Shown: positions 1 through 24,665, numbered from the stretch's first letter. The stretch: 64,000 bases of DNA from Antennarius striatus (GCF_040054535.1 NC_090791.1:20006327-20070326); one strand, 5' to 3'. Notes: a model not told the origin generated them from the letters alone. Program-made: numbers and translations.

Positions 1-218
1 TCAAATAAACCTGTGAAGTAAATTGAAACTTTTTAACCTGCCTGAAGCTGCTGGTTGTTACTCTTTTCTAGACCTTTTAGTAACGATACTCATCCTGATA
101 ATCTGGAACATCTGACTGATACTTCAGTTCATGTTTCTGTTGTTAAAGCCCTGCCAACAGAACCCATCTGTTCTCTACTCTGGATCACGTCATCAGGAAT
201 AAATGTATTTGAAAACAT

Positions 219-224
219 TTTATT
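219..224 (-). promoter_or_regulatory. ppp1r35: poly(A) signal of ppp1r35-like gene
   Basis: An AATAAA hexamer reads on the minus strand about 118 nt downstream of the ppp1r35 stop codon. It is the first canonical signal after the stop, which would give a short 3' UTR of roughly 140 nt. Seen directly; its use is inferred. Confidence 0.55.
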
Positions 225-341
225 GACTAAAGCTGAGTGATTAATGACAAAAAAATATACATTTCTATCGATAAACAGACGTTCAATGACATCACACACT
301 GACCAATAAGAGCCCCAGTTCTTCCAGCCAATCAGCATGGA

Positions 342-1584
342 TCAGGGAGTGGCCTGATAGCGTCTCTGTCGTGTAAAGAGATCGAAGGTGGAGTGGGCGT
401 GGTGCGTTTCCACGTGGGGCTTAATGATGGCTGTGTCCTCCTCTGGTGGGAGGGGCTTCTCTCTAAAGAGGTCTGAGGTCATGAAGGGCAAGAGGGAGGG
501 GCCATCTGTTGTCTTGCTCCCATGACAGCGAGGGGGTGGGGCCAGCACCAGCTTATCATGTAGCGCCTGGCTGATCAGCTGGTCTTTTTCCACATCGACG
601 CTGACCAATGAGGTGTAGAGGAGCTGGGAGTGGGACAGATTGACAACTGCAGAGGAGGAGAAAACGAATCGTTCACTGACCTGCTGGGATGGAGAACCTA
701 CACCATCACCACAGGTGGGCTTGTTAAAACATGGTTAGCCTCTCCAGAGAGATGGACGGATGTGCTAACATTAGCTTCAGCAGTGGATGGGGATGTGTTA
801 ACATTAGCTTCAGCAGTGGATGGGGATGTGATAACATTAGCTTTAGCAGTGGATGGGGATGTGCTAACATTAGCTTCAGCAGTGGATGGAGATGTGCTAA
901 CATTAGCTTTAGCAGTGGATGGAGATGTGCTAACATTAGCTTCAGCAGTGGATGGGGATGTGCTAACATTAGCTTCAGCAGTGGATGGGGATGTGCTAAC
1001 ATTAGCTTCAGCAGTGGATGGGGATGTGCTAACATTAGCTTCAGCAGTGGATGGGGATGTGCTAACTTTAGCTTTAGCAGTGGATGGGGATGTGATTCTT
1101 GCGGTAGCTATCTGGTTTGCTATCTGTGGCCTCTATGAAGCCTCTACAGTCGTCACAGGACAGACCTCGCTTTGGTCCTGCGCTTGTTACCTTCACTGGC
1201 TTTGGCGTTGATGAGGTTCTTCGTCTTCTCCGAACTCTGCAGAGTCTCCTGAACGGCCTTGTGGGAGTCAAACTCCGCCCCCTGCTGGACGACAGACAGA
1301 CAACCCAGGTGATGACCTGCTGGTCAGACCGTTTCAGTAGGTGATCAGTGAACCGAGTTAACCTGAAGCGACTGAAGCTGGGCTTTCAGGGCCAAAGTGC
1401 TGTTTAGCTCCATCCTCTCCAGACAGCAGGGGTCCACATCAGGAGGCTCCGCCCACTGTCTGAGGGCTGGGGAGACACAGAACACAGCTGATAATACTGA
1501 TTACTGTCGTTAACGGTCTGATGGAGTTCAGAGAAAGTAAAACAGTGTTGTTGTGATCTTTACACAAACACGTTTCATTAGATG

Positions 1585-1620
<36 letters not shown>

Positions 1621-1838
1621 TTACCATTGTGACGTCCTCTGCTGTTCCTCTGAGCTCCGATTGGCTGCTGAGGCAGGGCGTTGGGTTGGACCTGCATCTC
1701 TGGCGTTACCGTGACGACCATCGGCTCTTTGACATTCATCTGCAGCACAGCGAACCAGTGATGTGACTCACAAAGGACTGGCCCACACAGACCAACAGTT
1801 TGGTCCTGATTCACACTGAGAATCATTTAAGACTGTAT

Positions 1839-1883
<45 letters not shown>

Positions 1884-2211
1884 TGTGTGTGTCTGTGTGT
1901 GTGCTAACGATGCTACAAGCTACATGTCAGGCTAACATGTCATGTTAGGCTACATGTCCTACCATCACCCGGCTGTCGTCCTTTCTGCTGGACCGTCTTC
2001 CCGTCTTCCTCTTCGGCTGCGATCGGTCCCTCTGCTGACTCGTCTTCGGTGGGGGGGGGCGTGTGGGGGCGTGGCCGGGGCTGAGTAGGACTGACAGGTC
2101 CAGCTCAGGACAGCCAGTCAGCAGGGTGGAAGAGGAGGACACGGGGAGGGGGGCCGGGTGGGGAGAGGGTGGAGGAGAGAGGGGGGAGGAGGAACTCTTC
2201 ATCCTGTCCAT
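342..2211 (-). CDS. ppp1r35: PPP1R35-like protein phosphatase 1 regulatory subunit 35, 5 coding exons
   Basis: Coding exons (minus, 5' to 3'): 2211-1963, 1739-1625, 1466-1363, 1284-1191, 646-342. All junctions are GT-AG, the lengths total 867 nt, and the phases join into one 288-aa frame; human PPP1R35 is 253 aa. PPP1R35 is a centrosomal protein that binds PP1 and promotes conversion of centrioles to centrosomes (established knowledge). Recognition rests on the acidic/Leu segment PELDLSVLLSPG in exon 1, the helix LNSTLALKAQLQSLQ followed by FDSHKAVQETLQ in exons 3-4, and the C-terminal block LYTSLVSVDVEKDQLISQAL plus the closing STFDLFTRQRRY, all matching family landmarks. The N-terminus is Ser/Pro-rich and then Lys/Arg-rich. 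The PP1-docking RVxF site expected at exons 1-2 has no Phe/Trp here. The start ATG at 2211 is the first in frame after an upstream possible acceptor, and a second Met lies three codons on. The annotation is by remembered family similarity, not by a search. Confidence 0.82.
758..1095. repeat. 33-bp minisatellite in ppp1r35 intron 4
   Basis: About ten tandem copies of a 33-bp unit (core gatgtgctaacattagcttc followed by agcagtggatggg), with a few percent of substitutions between copies. It lies inside the intron between exons 1284-1191 and 646-342. Because 33 is a multiple of three, open frames appear on both strands (630-1211 plus, 724-1035 minus). These are repeat artefacts, not genes. Confidence 0.95.
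1591..1618. repeat. (CA)n microsatellite beside ppp1r35 exon 2 donor
   Basis: About 14 CA dinucleotides on the plus strand. In the transcript they read as (GU)n starting about nine nt after the exon 2 splice donor at 1624/1625. Confidence 0.95.
1843..1954. repeat. (GT)n tract plus 57-bp block duplicated at 13914
   Basis: A long (GT)n tract is followed at 1898-1954 by a unique block that recurs without mismatch at 13914-13970, also directly after (GT)n. The block ends eight bases short of the ppp1r35 exon 1 donor (exon begins at 1963). Confidence 0.9.
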
Positions 2212-2389
2212 CAGCAAGAGAAGCTGGAATTAACATCCATTGTAGCGCCCCCCCCTGCTGAGATACGAAGCTTCACTCGTCATAATGTCTCCAGTGATCT
2301 GGATGGGATCCACAGATATACAGTACATACGTAGATAATCCTACCGCATACATACTAGACGACTGTTAGCACTCATATTATGTCAAAAA

Positions 2390-3515
2390 ACAATCCGCTA
2401 ACGAAAGAAAAACGAGAGCCTATCATTACTTTAAGAAATGAAGGTCAGCCAGTCCAGAAAAACTGTAAAAACTTTAAATGCGTCCCAAAGTGGAGTTACA
2501 AAAACCATCAAGCGCTACAATGAAACTGGCACACATGAGGACCGACCCAGGAAAGGAAGACCAGGTGTCACCTCTGCTTCTAAGGAGAAGATCATTTGAG
2601 CGACCAGACTCAGAAATCACAAGTTAACAGCACCTCAGCTCAGAAACCAGATGAATGCCATACAGAGTTCTAGCAGCAGACACATCTGTAGAACAAGTGT
2701 TAAGAGGAGACTGTGTGAATCAGGCCTTCATGGTCAAATAGCTGCTAGGAAACAACTGCTAAGGCGAGTTAACAAGCAGAAGAGATTTGTTTGGACCAAG
2801 AAACACAGTGAATGAGCATTAGACCAGTGGAAGTCTGTTCTTTGTTCTGATGAGTCCACATTTGAGATCTTTGGTTCCAACCGTCGTGTCGTTGAGAGAT
2901 GCAGAAAAGGTGAACTGATGGATCGAGATGGTTTGGGGTGAACTGGACCGTAGAGTGAAAGGCAAAGGGTGTCAAACACCTTTGGGACGTCCTTCAGGAC
3001 TGTTGGAAAACCGTTTCTCTCTCTCCGTCTCTTTTCCTTGACCTACACTGTATTTCTCTTTCCCAACCAACAGGTCAAGGCGGATGACCCCCCTCCAGAG
3101 TCTGGGTCCTGCCCGGGGTTTCATCCTCAATGAGGGAGTTTTCCCCCGCCACCGTCGCTTATGCTTGCCCTGGAGGGCATTGTTGGCTTTCTGTCTGTAA
3201 AGCGCTTTGGAACGTCTTCAGAAGTGATTAAGTGCTAAAAATAAAAGTTGATTGATTGATTGATTGATTTCAGGTGACGACCGCTTGACGATCATCGAGA
3301 GAATGCCAGGAGTGTGTGAAGCAGTAATCAGAGCGAACGGTGCCCACTTTGAATAGACTAGAATATACAACGTGTTTTCAGTTACTTCACCCTTTTGTCA
3401 CCTACTAACCCCACCTGTGTTCTCATCCTTCTGAAGCCTCCAGTCAGAATCCAGTGTAGTCGTGAAAGTTAGGAAAACACATGGAAGGAGAAGGTTTGTC
3501 TACACTTTGGGCCCC
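2390..3515 (+). mobile_element. decayed Tc1-like DNA transposon, interrupted by a second repeat
   Basis: Conceptual translation of the plus strand at 2455-2930 gives Tc1 transposase landmarks: a helix-turn-helix region with SGVTKTIKRYNETG and a basic DRPRKGRPG linker, then LTAPQLRNQMNA, and the first catalytic segment CSDESTFEIFGSNRRV. Two in-frame stops (near 2597 and 2811) and a deletion after about 2945 remove the remaining catalytic Asp/Glu. The transposase C-terminal region and 3' end resume at 3290 (DDRLTIIERMPG and onward) and run to about 3515. A different repeat separates the halves. No terminal inverted repeat pair could be confirmed. The element is dead. Confidence 0.75.
3008..3290 (+). 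mobile_element. short interspersed retroelement-like repeat with (TTGA)n tail, nested in Tc1
   Basis: About 280 bp containing the fish-typical segments caatgagggagttttccccc and gtaaagcgctttggaacgtc, and ending in aataaaagttgattgattgattgattt. The (TTGA)n tail suggests a SINE or the 3' end of a LINE. Flanks read as one Tc1 sequence when it is removed, and a 4-base tttc appears at both borders as a possible target duplication. Family name not determined. Confidence 0.7.
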
Positions 3516-3599
3516 ACTGTGTTTATCATATTTTATATAAAAAACAAAACTGCAATTACGGGGAAAGGTTCCAAATCCAGACCATAATACCCCCATCAG

Positions 3600-3960
3600 T
3601 ACAGCGCACGAGCCCACCTGTCACCTGTTGGACCTACTTCCTGCTGCTCCGCGGACGGATCTCGTCTCCAGGGTTCCGTTCACACTGGATGTTACGGGCT
3701 GGCGTCACGTGGTTAGTCCGCGGGTCCCCGTTACCATGGCGACGTCACCGAGTACCCTCCGGTTATAATATTATAGTATAGTTAACGTTCACGCAGCAGT
3801 TCGTCCGTACGCGTTGAATTCCTGCCTTCGCGCGTTAGCAACAGGAAGCCGCGGTGTGCTTCCGGTTTCATTCCGACCAGAAACCGAAGTCAGCAACAAA
3901 GGTTCCTACCGCGAAATCAGCCCCCTGGACCAGTCTCCCGTCACGTTGTCTCCTCAGAAC
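3600..3960 (-). promoter_or_regulatory. probable ppp1r35 promoter and 5' noncoding exon region
   Basis: This stretch is richer in CpG than its surroundings and carries a CRE-like gacgtcac at about 3740 next to ccatggcgacg. On the minus strand a good donor (AACAG then gtgaca) lies near 3625 and could end a noncoding first exon spliced to the exon at 2211. There is no direct transcript evidence. An open frame on the plus strand (3814-4218) has no recognisable protein and AT-rich low-complexity sequence at its end. Confidence 0.35.
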
Positions 3961-4905
3961 ATTTGTTCATTCACTATTTCCACATATTTGTATTCAATCT
4001 GTGTAGTCACACTCCAGCATTTGCTTTCATTTGTAGTCCTAAACAATATCGTCTCAGTGCAATACTGCCCTCTACTGGAGGGGGCTGTAGCTCCTCTTCC
4101 CCATCCTTCTGAAGCAGTCAGATATTTTAATAATACAGTAGTTCATATATTAATAATAAATAAAAATGAAATAAAAATACAAGAATACAAAAATATATTA
4201 CATATTATTAAGCGATAATGGCATTATCTACATCCTATATATAGGCGGACCTGTGCACCCACCTAAAACAGGGTTTTAGGATGAACAGATAAGAGTGTAA
4301 TTAATACCAACTGTAACTGAATGAGTTCTGACTCACTGGAGGAATGAAAAATCCCCTGAACATAAAGACAGTCTGAATCCAGTAAATCAGAATTAAAACA
4401 CATATATCAAACATGCCCACAACAAGTAAACTATTGCAACCTCTGCCAAATCAGAATATGACCAAACAATGCATGCTGTAGCAGCCAGAGAGCATGAATA
4501 AAGCGATTGGTCTTCTACTGCTATAGAATGTATTAATGGGGTGTCAGAATCACATCACATCACCACCCACCAGTCTGAAAAGAATTCATCCTTCCCCTAA
4601 ATCAAAAGAATGATTAAGGATTAAACAGAACCACATATTAACAAGTATCTGCCAAAATACCAAAAATTTATTCCAGGCTGTGATGTAAGCGAAAATTCTG
4701 ATCTGAAAATGCATAGAAAAAAACAATCACTGGAAATATTTCACTGTTTCACTGTCTAACCACCGAGACCGACCCACATCATCTCTGCTGCACACACATT
4801 TAATTTCTTGACAGTTTTTGTAGACTTGTCTTCCAGTATACTTAGATCTGCCTCGACAAAGGCCTGGACATGGAGTTAGAATGAGAAAGGAACAAAGATT
4901 TGAGT
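3961..4905. other. intergenic spacer, no gene seen
   Basis: AT-rich spacer between ppp1r35 and the osbpl7 3' end, with a poly-AT run at about 4125-4215. I recognise no gene or named repeat. Confidence 0.6.
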
Positions 4906-4914
4906 ACGGAATAT

Positions 4915-4920
4915 TTTATT
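4915..4920 (-). promoter_or_regulatory. osbpl7: candidate poly(A) signal of osbpl7
   Basis: AATAAA on the minus strand in the context caaataaaatattcc, about 850 nt past the osbpl7 stop codon. It would define a 3' UTR spanning roughly 4895-5772. Position is plausible; use is inferred. Confidence 0.5.
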
Positions 4921-5772
4921 TGAAACAAAATGATTGAGACAAAAACATTTTACTGGGTCTTTACAATATCACCTTTCCTCTATCTCTAAAATATTTCAAT
5001 TCATTAACTAAGATCACAACTTTCAGAGACCTCATCCTTGCCTGTCAGCTCATTTTTGACATCAATTCATATCAGAGAGGCAAGTAGGACATCTATCAAG
5101 TCTTCTACATTTAACCAGCTTCAGTAAAACAATGCATCACCAGTGTGTCACAATCAAACAGCAGAAAATACATGCTAAGTTCATAACGCAATCAAAGTTA
5201 ATTCATTGAGAACCTAAAGAACGTATTTTACCCCCGAGCAGAGGGAATGGCTCTGCACTTTTTCCTTAAGCATCTAAAAAATATATTTCTAAACTCATCC
5301 ATATTTTAACGTGAGCTCAGCTATTAATTTAAGCATGTTTAAAAATACCAAAAAGTAAACATAAAAATTTGCCCCATAAATACGACCCTTCATGAGAACA
5401 GAGGGGCCCGGATCCTGACAGAAACGTGATATTTAAACACGGTCGTAAACAGGATTTGACCGTGTGTGAGTCCACCGACGGTAAAGCAGTGGGGAAACAT
5501 CCGGCTTCATCCGTATCAGTCTTCATTTGTTTGGCAGAGGCACCTCACCTCCTCACGACGACGAGAGGGTCATTTGTGCTTCCATACGCGCTCCTCTGCA
5601 GTCAGGGTTAGCAGCTGAAACAACCTAGCGTACATTAATGTATAGGACTAACTTAGGTACAATTACATTACAATTTCTTTTACTAATGGAACATTATTCC
5701 TCTTCATAATGCGCACATGTTTAGCGCCTGGCCTGTATCCTTCAGCCTCAGCACCACATTTGAAGCCATGTT

Positions 5773-19110
<13,338 letters not shown>

Positions 19111-19424
19111 GAAGTGAAGCGGCCTTCAGGGCGAGTTGTGTCTCATGGGAAAGAAAAAGGTGCTGTGGAAGGAAGACAAACCGTTCATAATCCCAAAATG
19201 TGATCATCCACCTTATATAATACAGTTAAAGGACTGGATTTTCAGCCACGACCACAATACACATGTCCTTAAAGCAGGAATCCGACTGACAAAACTAAAC
19301 TCGTAGAGCTTTCAGTCAGAACTTACAGCTTTCATGTGACAGGTTTAAATCTGATCAAACCAGCGTTTACTTCAACGTCTTAATCAATACAGACAAAGAA
19401 CACAGGTGAAAACCAGTTCACTTA

Positions 19425-19533
19425 AACTGCTGAGGTGCCTTTGAGCAAGGCACTATTCCCTCTATCAGCTGCTCACTGGGGGGGCACCATGAAGGAGCTC
19501 TACCTTCCCAACACCTGCATGCCTTCAGGCTCC

Positions 19534-19593
<60 letters not shown>

Positions 19594-19665
19594 TTTACTA
19601 CCTACACTAGAGTGGACACATAATTTGCCCAATGTGGGATTAATAAAGTTTATTTCCTTTTAAAC
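19425..19665 (+). repeat. dispersed repeat with internal (GT)n and 'gggattaataaag' end
   Basis: Begins with ctgaggtgcctttgagcaag, a motif frequent in fish genomes, carries (GT)n at 19537-19591, and ends in tgtgggattaataaagttta. It is probably a short retroelement or LINE 3' end. Family not named. Confidence 0.5.
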
Positions 19666-20352
19666 CAAAAACAGTCCCTGAGGAAGAACTGAGGGTTCAA
19701 AGTGTCACTAAAGTAGGAAACTCCTCCAACTGATTCCTGACTTCACTTCCATCTTCCTGCGTGTCCCATTCACACCTTTAATCCCTCGTATGAACTCCTC
19801 ATTGTGTGCAACATCCAGAATAAACTTTAAAATCCTTCCGAACACACCCTTCATGGCCACCATGTAGCTGGAATGTAGGTCACAGATGTGTGTTATTATA
19901 TCAGAATGTTAAATGTGCATTTGTTTACAGTCTGCCCCCCCCCCCTCCAATTATAAAGTTCCCAAAGAATTCCAGATGGTGAATATCCTGTGTCACCGTT
20001 CAGACAATGGAGGAAGCTTGACTGAAACATTCCAAAAATAGTTGTCATTTCATTTCCATTCATCATAAATAGCGAGCTGCCTTTTTTTTTTTTTAGGTCA
20101 AAGGAATTAACTGTCATGTTAAACAGACCATATGATAAGTCATTGGGAATATCAGAAGATAGACATGAGATGTGATCCTTCATGCCTTCATTCTGTACAA
20201 GTGTGAGTGGAGGGCGAGGAACAAATCCCTGCATCACACAAAAACACGCAGAATCGAGAAGGAACCGCAGTGAAGAAGATCCAGTGATATACAGGACAGT
20301 AAATAAACAGTTCTTTATCAGCTGACAGTCTGGTTTCACATTCAGCATGTGG

Positions 20353-20354
<2 letters not shown>

Positions 20355-20393
<39 letters not shown>

Positions 20394-20481
20394 CAGGAAG
20401 TGTTTCAGAACCTGATTTCAATCTCATGTTGTTACCAGCAGCCATGATCACAGGAAGCATCCCCAATACATGACTATCAGT

Positions 20482-20540
<59 letters not shown>
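20355..20540. repeat. two (CA)n microsatellites, osbpl7 intron 1
   Basis: CA runs at about 20355-20391 and 20486-20540, separated by about 95 bp of ordinary sequence. Confidence 0.95.
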
Positions 20541-20542
<2 letters not shown>

Positions 20543-20898
20543 TAGTGTGATGTAGTAAAGCAACACTTAAAATCACGACGACCAAAGAGACTACCTGTCT
20601 AACCCGTCTGTCTCACCAAACACCGACTTTAACCTTTAACGTCCTCTAGACTCCATTCCACCTGAAACCAGACACCAGAAGAAGATCCAAACCTGAAGAC
20701 TCTCATCAGAATGTCCTCCTGAGGTGTGAAGTGAGAGCAGCTTCTCGTCTGACTGGAGGACGGATGCTGATCAATGGCAGCAAGTTTCTGGGCGGGACTG
20801 AAAGTGGAGCGACGCCGCCCCCCCCCCAACCTGACCGACAGGCACACCGGCTCTACAAGTCGCTTTACAAGGTACACGGCTTTAAACGCTTTGTCACT

Positions 20899-20902
<4 letters not shown>

Positions 20903-20978
<76 letters not shown>
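20903..20978. repeat. (CA)n microsatellite
   Basis: About 38 perfect CA units. Confidence 0.95.
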
Positions 20979-20979
<1 letters not shown>

Positions 20980-21157
20980 TCCTATAAATTCCATACCTGT
21001 GTTCTACTGTACCTAGAAGAACAAAGACCAGTCACACCAAACATTTGCATTTTGACAATTAATCAACATAAACTTAAGTTTAAAATGAGTCTTTTAAAAA
21101 GAATTCTTACCTTACATAATTTCTTTACACTGAACTAAAATTTCTGACCTTTCCTGT

Positions 21158-21167
21158 CTGTGTGTGT

Positions 21168-21232
<65 letters not shown>
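21158..21232. repeat. (GT)n microsatellite
   Basis: About 35 GT units with one interruption (tgtctgtg). Together with the CA run 180 bp away it forms a potential long inverted pair (CA)n...(GT)n. Confidence 0.95.
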
Positions 21233-21236
<4 letters not shown>

Positions 21237-22189
21237 CACTACAATAGCCAGACATGATAAAAAGGGTACATGCAGCATAAGCAGCACTATGTAGGATAAA
21301 GACACCCACCTACACACCGACTCGCTGTAACACCTGGTGGAAAAGCAGCAACAACGTCCGATGGCAGCTCAGACTCTATTTAAAGTTAAATTTCCAACTT
21401 CAAGGTGGCTGAAAATGATAAATGATTCAGTTTGATTAGTTGCTGAGGAAACACACGTGTCCTAAGGAGGTTTTCAGCACTGTATCAGTTAGTTCTAAAT
21501 GAAAGTCATTTCTGACTGGGTGAATTTTTGATGGGGGTGTGGTTAGTTTCTGCCAATCAATCAGAAATCTGACTCAATCTTCCTGAACCAAATTATTAAT
21601 CCCATAGGCCTTCTTAAATTCTTGTCTTGTGTAGTCATTCCCCAGGACGGAGGCTCCAGTCAGAGCCCTGCCGTAAACCTGAGAAACGGCCCCGAGAGCC
21701 ACACTGAACACTTTCCCTGTCCCATTACATCACGTGGGTCGTCACGGAGAAACTGTACACCCATGATGGAAGGGATTCACGCTCTGACATGTTGTCTGAA
21801 AAGACTCGGAACTGAAACCAGTTATAGGACGAAACAAGTGGGATGAGGCCGTTGGATCTTAAATCGATTTCAACACGAAGACCTTCCATGACGACGCTGA
21901 ACCCTCCTGAGGGAGGGGTTCTGTGTTCGTCCCACTTCAAACCAATCATACAGGAATGGAAGGGGATTATAAAACACTCCACAACCAATCTATACCACAG
22001 CTGCTTCACTAAGCGTGTGCAACGTTGTGTTGTTACTGCCAAGGAACACGCCTGTGTTCCGTGCAACTACATGTAGAGACAAAAACTTCAAGCTAGAAGA
22101 CGTTTTGTTATCTCACAAAGATTAACCTCTGGGATTAATAAAGTATCCATCTGTATAACTAATAAAAAATATATTTCAGATCAAATACA

Positions 22190-22530
22190 GTGTGTATTCG
22201 CGCATCAACGCTCGCGACTTCACCTCATCGCAGATTTTTGGTAGACAGTCATGTGATACTGTACTCGCATTCTATTGGTTGACAGCATCATGAAGTGTTC
22301 TACGTTCTATGAGTTTCTGACTTCCATGAGACACAAAGTGTTTTAAACAGTCTATCAGAGTGTTTTAAAGGTAATACAGATAGAAGGTGGTTTAATATCA
22401 GTATGGGGGGGGGGGGTACAGAAACATTTACTGTAATTACTGTAAATAGTAAGATAGATAGTTTGTTGCTCTATCGCAGAATTCGTTGATCGCGTGTGGC
22501 TCCTGGAACGCGTTAACCACGAGGACCGAT
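22190..22530. mobile_element. MITE, 'ccctcg' family, copy 2 (ends decayed)
   Basis: Shares with 48278-48620 the blocks cttcacctc, tcgcagattttt, gtcatgtgatact, attctattggttgacagcat, aacagtctatcagagtgttt, aatacagatagaaggtgg, and ctctatcgcagaatt, all in the same order. The outer inverted repeats are eroded. Confidence 0.75.
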
Positions 22531-23835
22531 GGTGAACTGTACCTTTCTATGGTAATGGTAGCAGATCTTCACATTTAATTAGAAAGTGTGACTATCTACA
22601 TGAACTTATGCAAAAATCAAGCAAAGCATAAACTTCACAATGAAAAGTGAGACTGTTGCCACGGAAACAACCAAAATACTACAGTTCCTGTTTCTGCTGG
22701 CGAGAAGGAAGTCCGTCCCGCGCTTTGCTGCCTTGCGTTTAAATAATCAACATTTTCTTCGTGTGTTTGATTGATGAGAACAATTTGTTCTTTCACATTC
22801 ATGTGTGTGTGATGTCACCTCAGATAGGGCAGACACCTGAACCAACTGGTTCTCTCACTCCCATCTCCACTCCCTCCTTCCTTTCACACATTTAAAGTAC
22901 ACTCTGGAACTTTATTATTCTGCAGTGACAACAACACATTGGTGGGTGAGGTTCCAAAAAGAACTGATGGCATGGAGTCCATCAGTTTGATTCAGAACAT
23001 CTCATAACTGGAGACGAAAACACTTGAACGTATTTCATTTTTGACCCACCTATACGCAATAAATCCAATGAAGGACCAGAGTGCAGGTTAAGTCTTACAA
23101 ATTGATGGCAACGCAAAGAGAACAAACGCGTTAGATGTAGCCTGGTGCTCATGAACGCGTCTATCCATGCATGGAAAGCCCAGCAGGAACATCCAGATGC
23201 ATGTAGGCATGGACACCATCCAGGATCAGTGCCGTTCGGTTCACATTATTATTCCCAGAGCGTTGGGCTGTGGTGGTATTGAACGGGTGTTAAAGAAAAC
23301 CCAACACCTCTTGACATGAACAAATCTGTTTCAATCTAATAAGGCTGAAAATCCCAGATCATTAATTTCCTTTTCAGTGTTTTAACAGCTGTACCTGGAG
23401 AATAAATTGTTATAATATCAACATTGCTTGACTTAAATTTTATTTACATCACGTAATAAAAATGATTGGCAATTGATTCCAATCATAAATAGTACCATTG
23501 CTGAGCTCTATTCACTATGACTAGAAGTTGTTGCTATCTTTGTCGTGTTCATGTGATTGATGCTATTTCTGTCATGGACAGTAAAATAAAACATCTGAAA
23601 ACAATTCCTCATTGTGACGGAATAACTGAGAGGTTCTGGTGCTACGGCACCTAGTTGTGGTTTTATATCTGCTAAAGAATGGAAAAAAAGACACTTAAAA
23701 ACAAGATCCATTCCAGACAGACGGGACTGACACATCTCTGCAGATGTGGTGCAGAAGCTTAAACTACATTTAAAAAATACAGCGATAAGTCGTCACAGTT
23801 GATTCCCAAGATGTTTGGCCGTGCAGGAGAAGAGC

Positions 23836-24232
23836 TAGGACTATCTCTGAAGACTAGGACTATCTCTGAAGACTAGGACTATCTCTGAAGACTAGGACTA
23901 TCTCTGAAGACTAGGATTATCTCTGAAGACTAGGACTGTCTCTGAAGACTAGGACTGGCTCTGAAGACTAGGACTGGCTCTGAAGACTAGGACTATCTCT
24001 GAAGACTAGGACTATCTCTGAAGACTAGGACTATCTCTGAAGACTAGGACTATCTCTGAAGACTAGGACTATCTCTGAAGACTAGGATTATCTCTGAAGA
24101 CTAGGACTGTCTCTGAAGACTAGGACTGGCTCTGAAGACTAGGACTGGCTCTGAAGACTAGGACTGGCTCTGAAGACTAGGACTATCTCTGAAGACTAGG
24201 ACTATCTCTGAAGACTAGGACTGGCTCTGACA
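23836..24232. repeat. 19-bp minisatellite
   Basis: About 20 copies of ctaggactatctctgaaga, with variants (ggattatc, ggactgtc, ggactggc). The variant order attatc, actgtc, actggc occurs twice, indicating that a multi-unit block was itself duplicated. Confidence 0.95.
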
Positions 24233-24575
24233 CAACAGGGTGTGTTAATGAGAACAGGTTTGGGGCCAATAAACACAACCTGTTTAGGTCAACAACTCCG
24301 TCCAACTGCCATGGCAACTTCACACTTTTAAATTAAACTGTCGGCATTGGCAAGATTTTTGTTTGTCGTTTGGCTTTTTTTTTTTTTTTTTTAAATAAAA
24401 ACCATTTTCAAGAAGAGGAAGTCTCTCTTGTCTTAAATAACCTTATGCTTAATTTTCACTGCTCAAATTGGAACAACAGTCTCCAACCAGTAACAATGAC
24501 CTCAATCTCTGAACCGCCTACATTTTTGAGTTTTTTAACGTCAACGATCCGGTAAAACGTTTGTTCTGAACTCAC

Positions 24576-24665
24576 CTTCCGTCGGTGGACTTGTTGCCGT
24601 CAGTCACAGGACACCTGTGTGTGAACCGACACACACCAGACTCAATCCCAAACCTGCTGCGGTGA
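24576..24665 (-). promoter_or_regulatory. osbpl7: candidate osbpl7 noncoding exon 1 and promoter
   Basis: A strong minus-strand donor (CGGAAG then gtgagttc) lies at 24575/24576, and a GC box gggcgggtc lies about 95 bp upstream of it. This is the best candidate for the first exon before the 5.4-kb intron. No transcript evidence. Confidence 0.4.

Larger units (their letters stand above)
19163..24575 (-). other. osbpl7: osbpl7 intron 1 (inferred)
   Basis: The first coding exon is preceded on the minus strand by an acceptor (cttccttccacag) at about 19163, with a 52-nt untranslated stretch before the ATG at 19110. Upstream sequence to 24575 is read as intron. It contains a dispersed repeat, four CA/GT microsatellites, a MITE and a 19-bp minisatellite, listed separately. 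The remaining parts (for example 21310-22180 and 22540-23830) hold nothing I recognise. Confidence 0.5.

Noticed and set aside
630..1211. 193-codon plus-strand frame
   Set aside because: It is the 33-bp minisatellite in an intron of ppp1r35. Periodic LASAVDGDV units without any domain, opposite to the gene.
3814..4218. 134-codon plus-strand frame upstream of ppp1r35
   Set aside because: It starts in CpG-rich promoter-like DNA and ends in AT-rich repeats. No recognisable protein, and no ATG at its first codon (TTG).
23836..24232. CRISPR-like array
   Set aside because: Units are contiguous with no spacers, and the genome is eukaryotic. It is a minisatellite; the same applies to 9086-9335 and 37889-37970.
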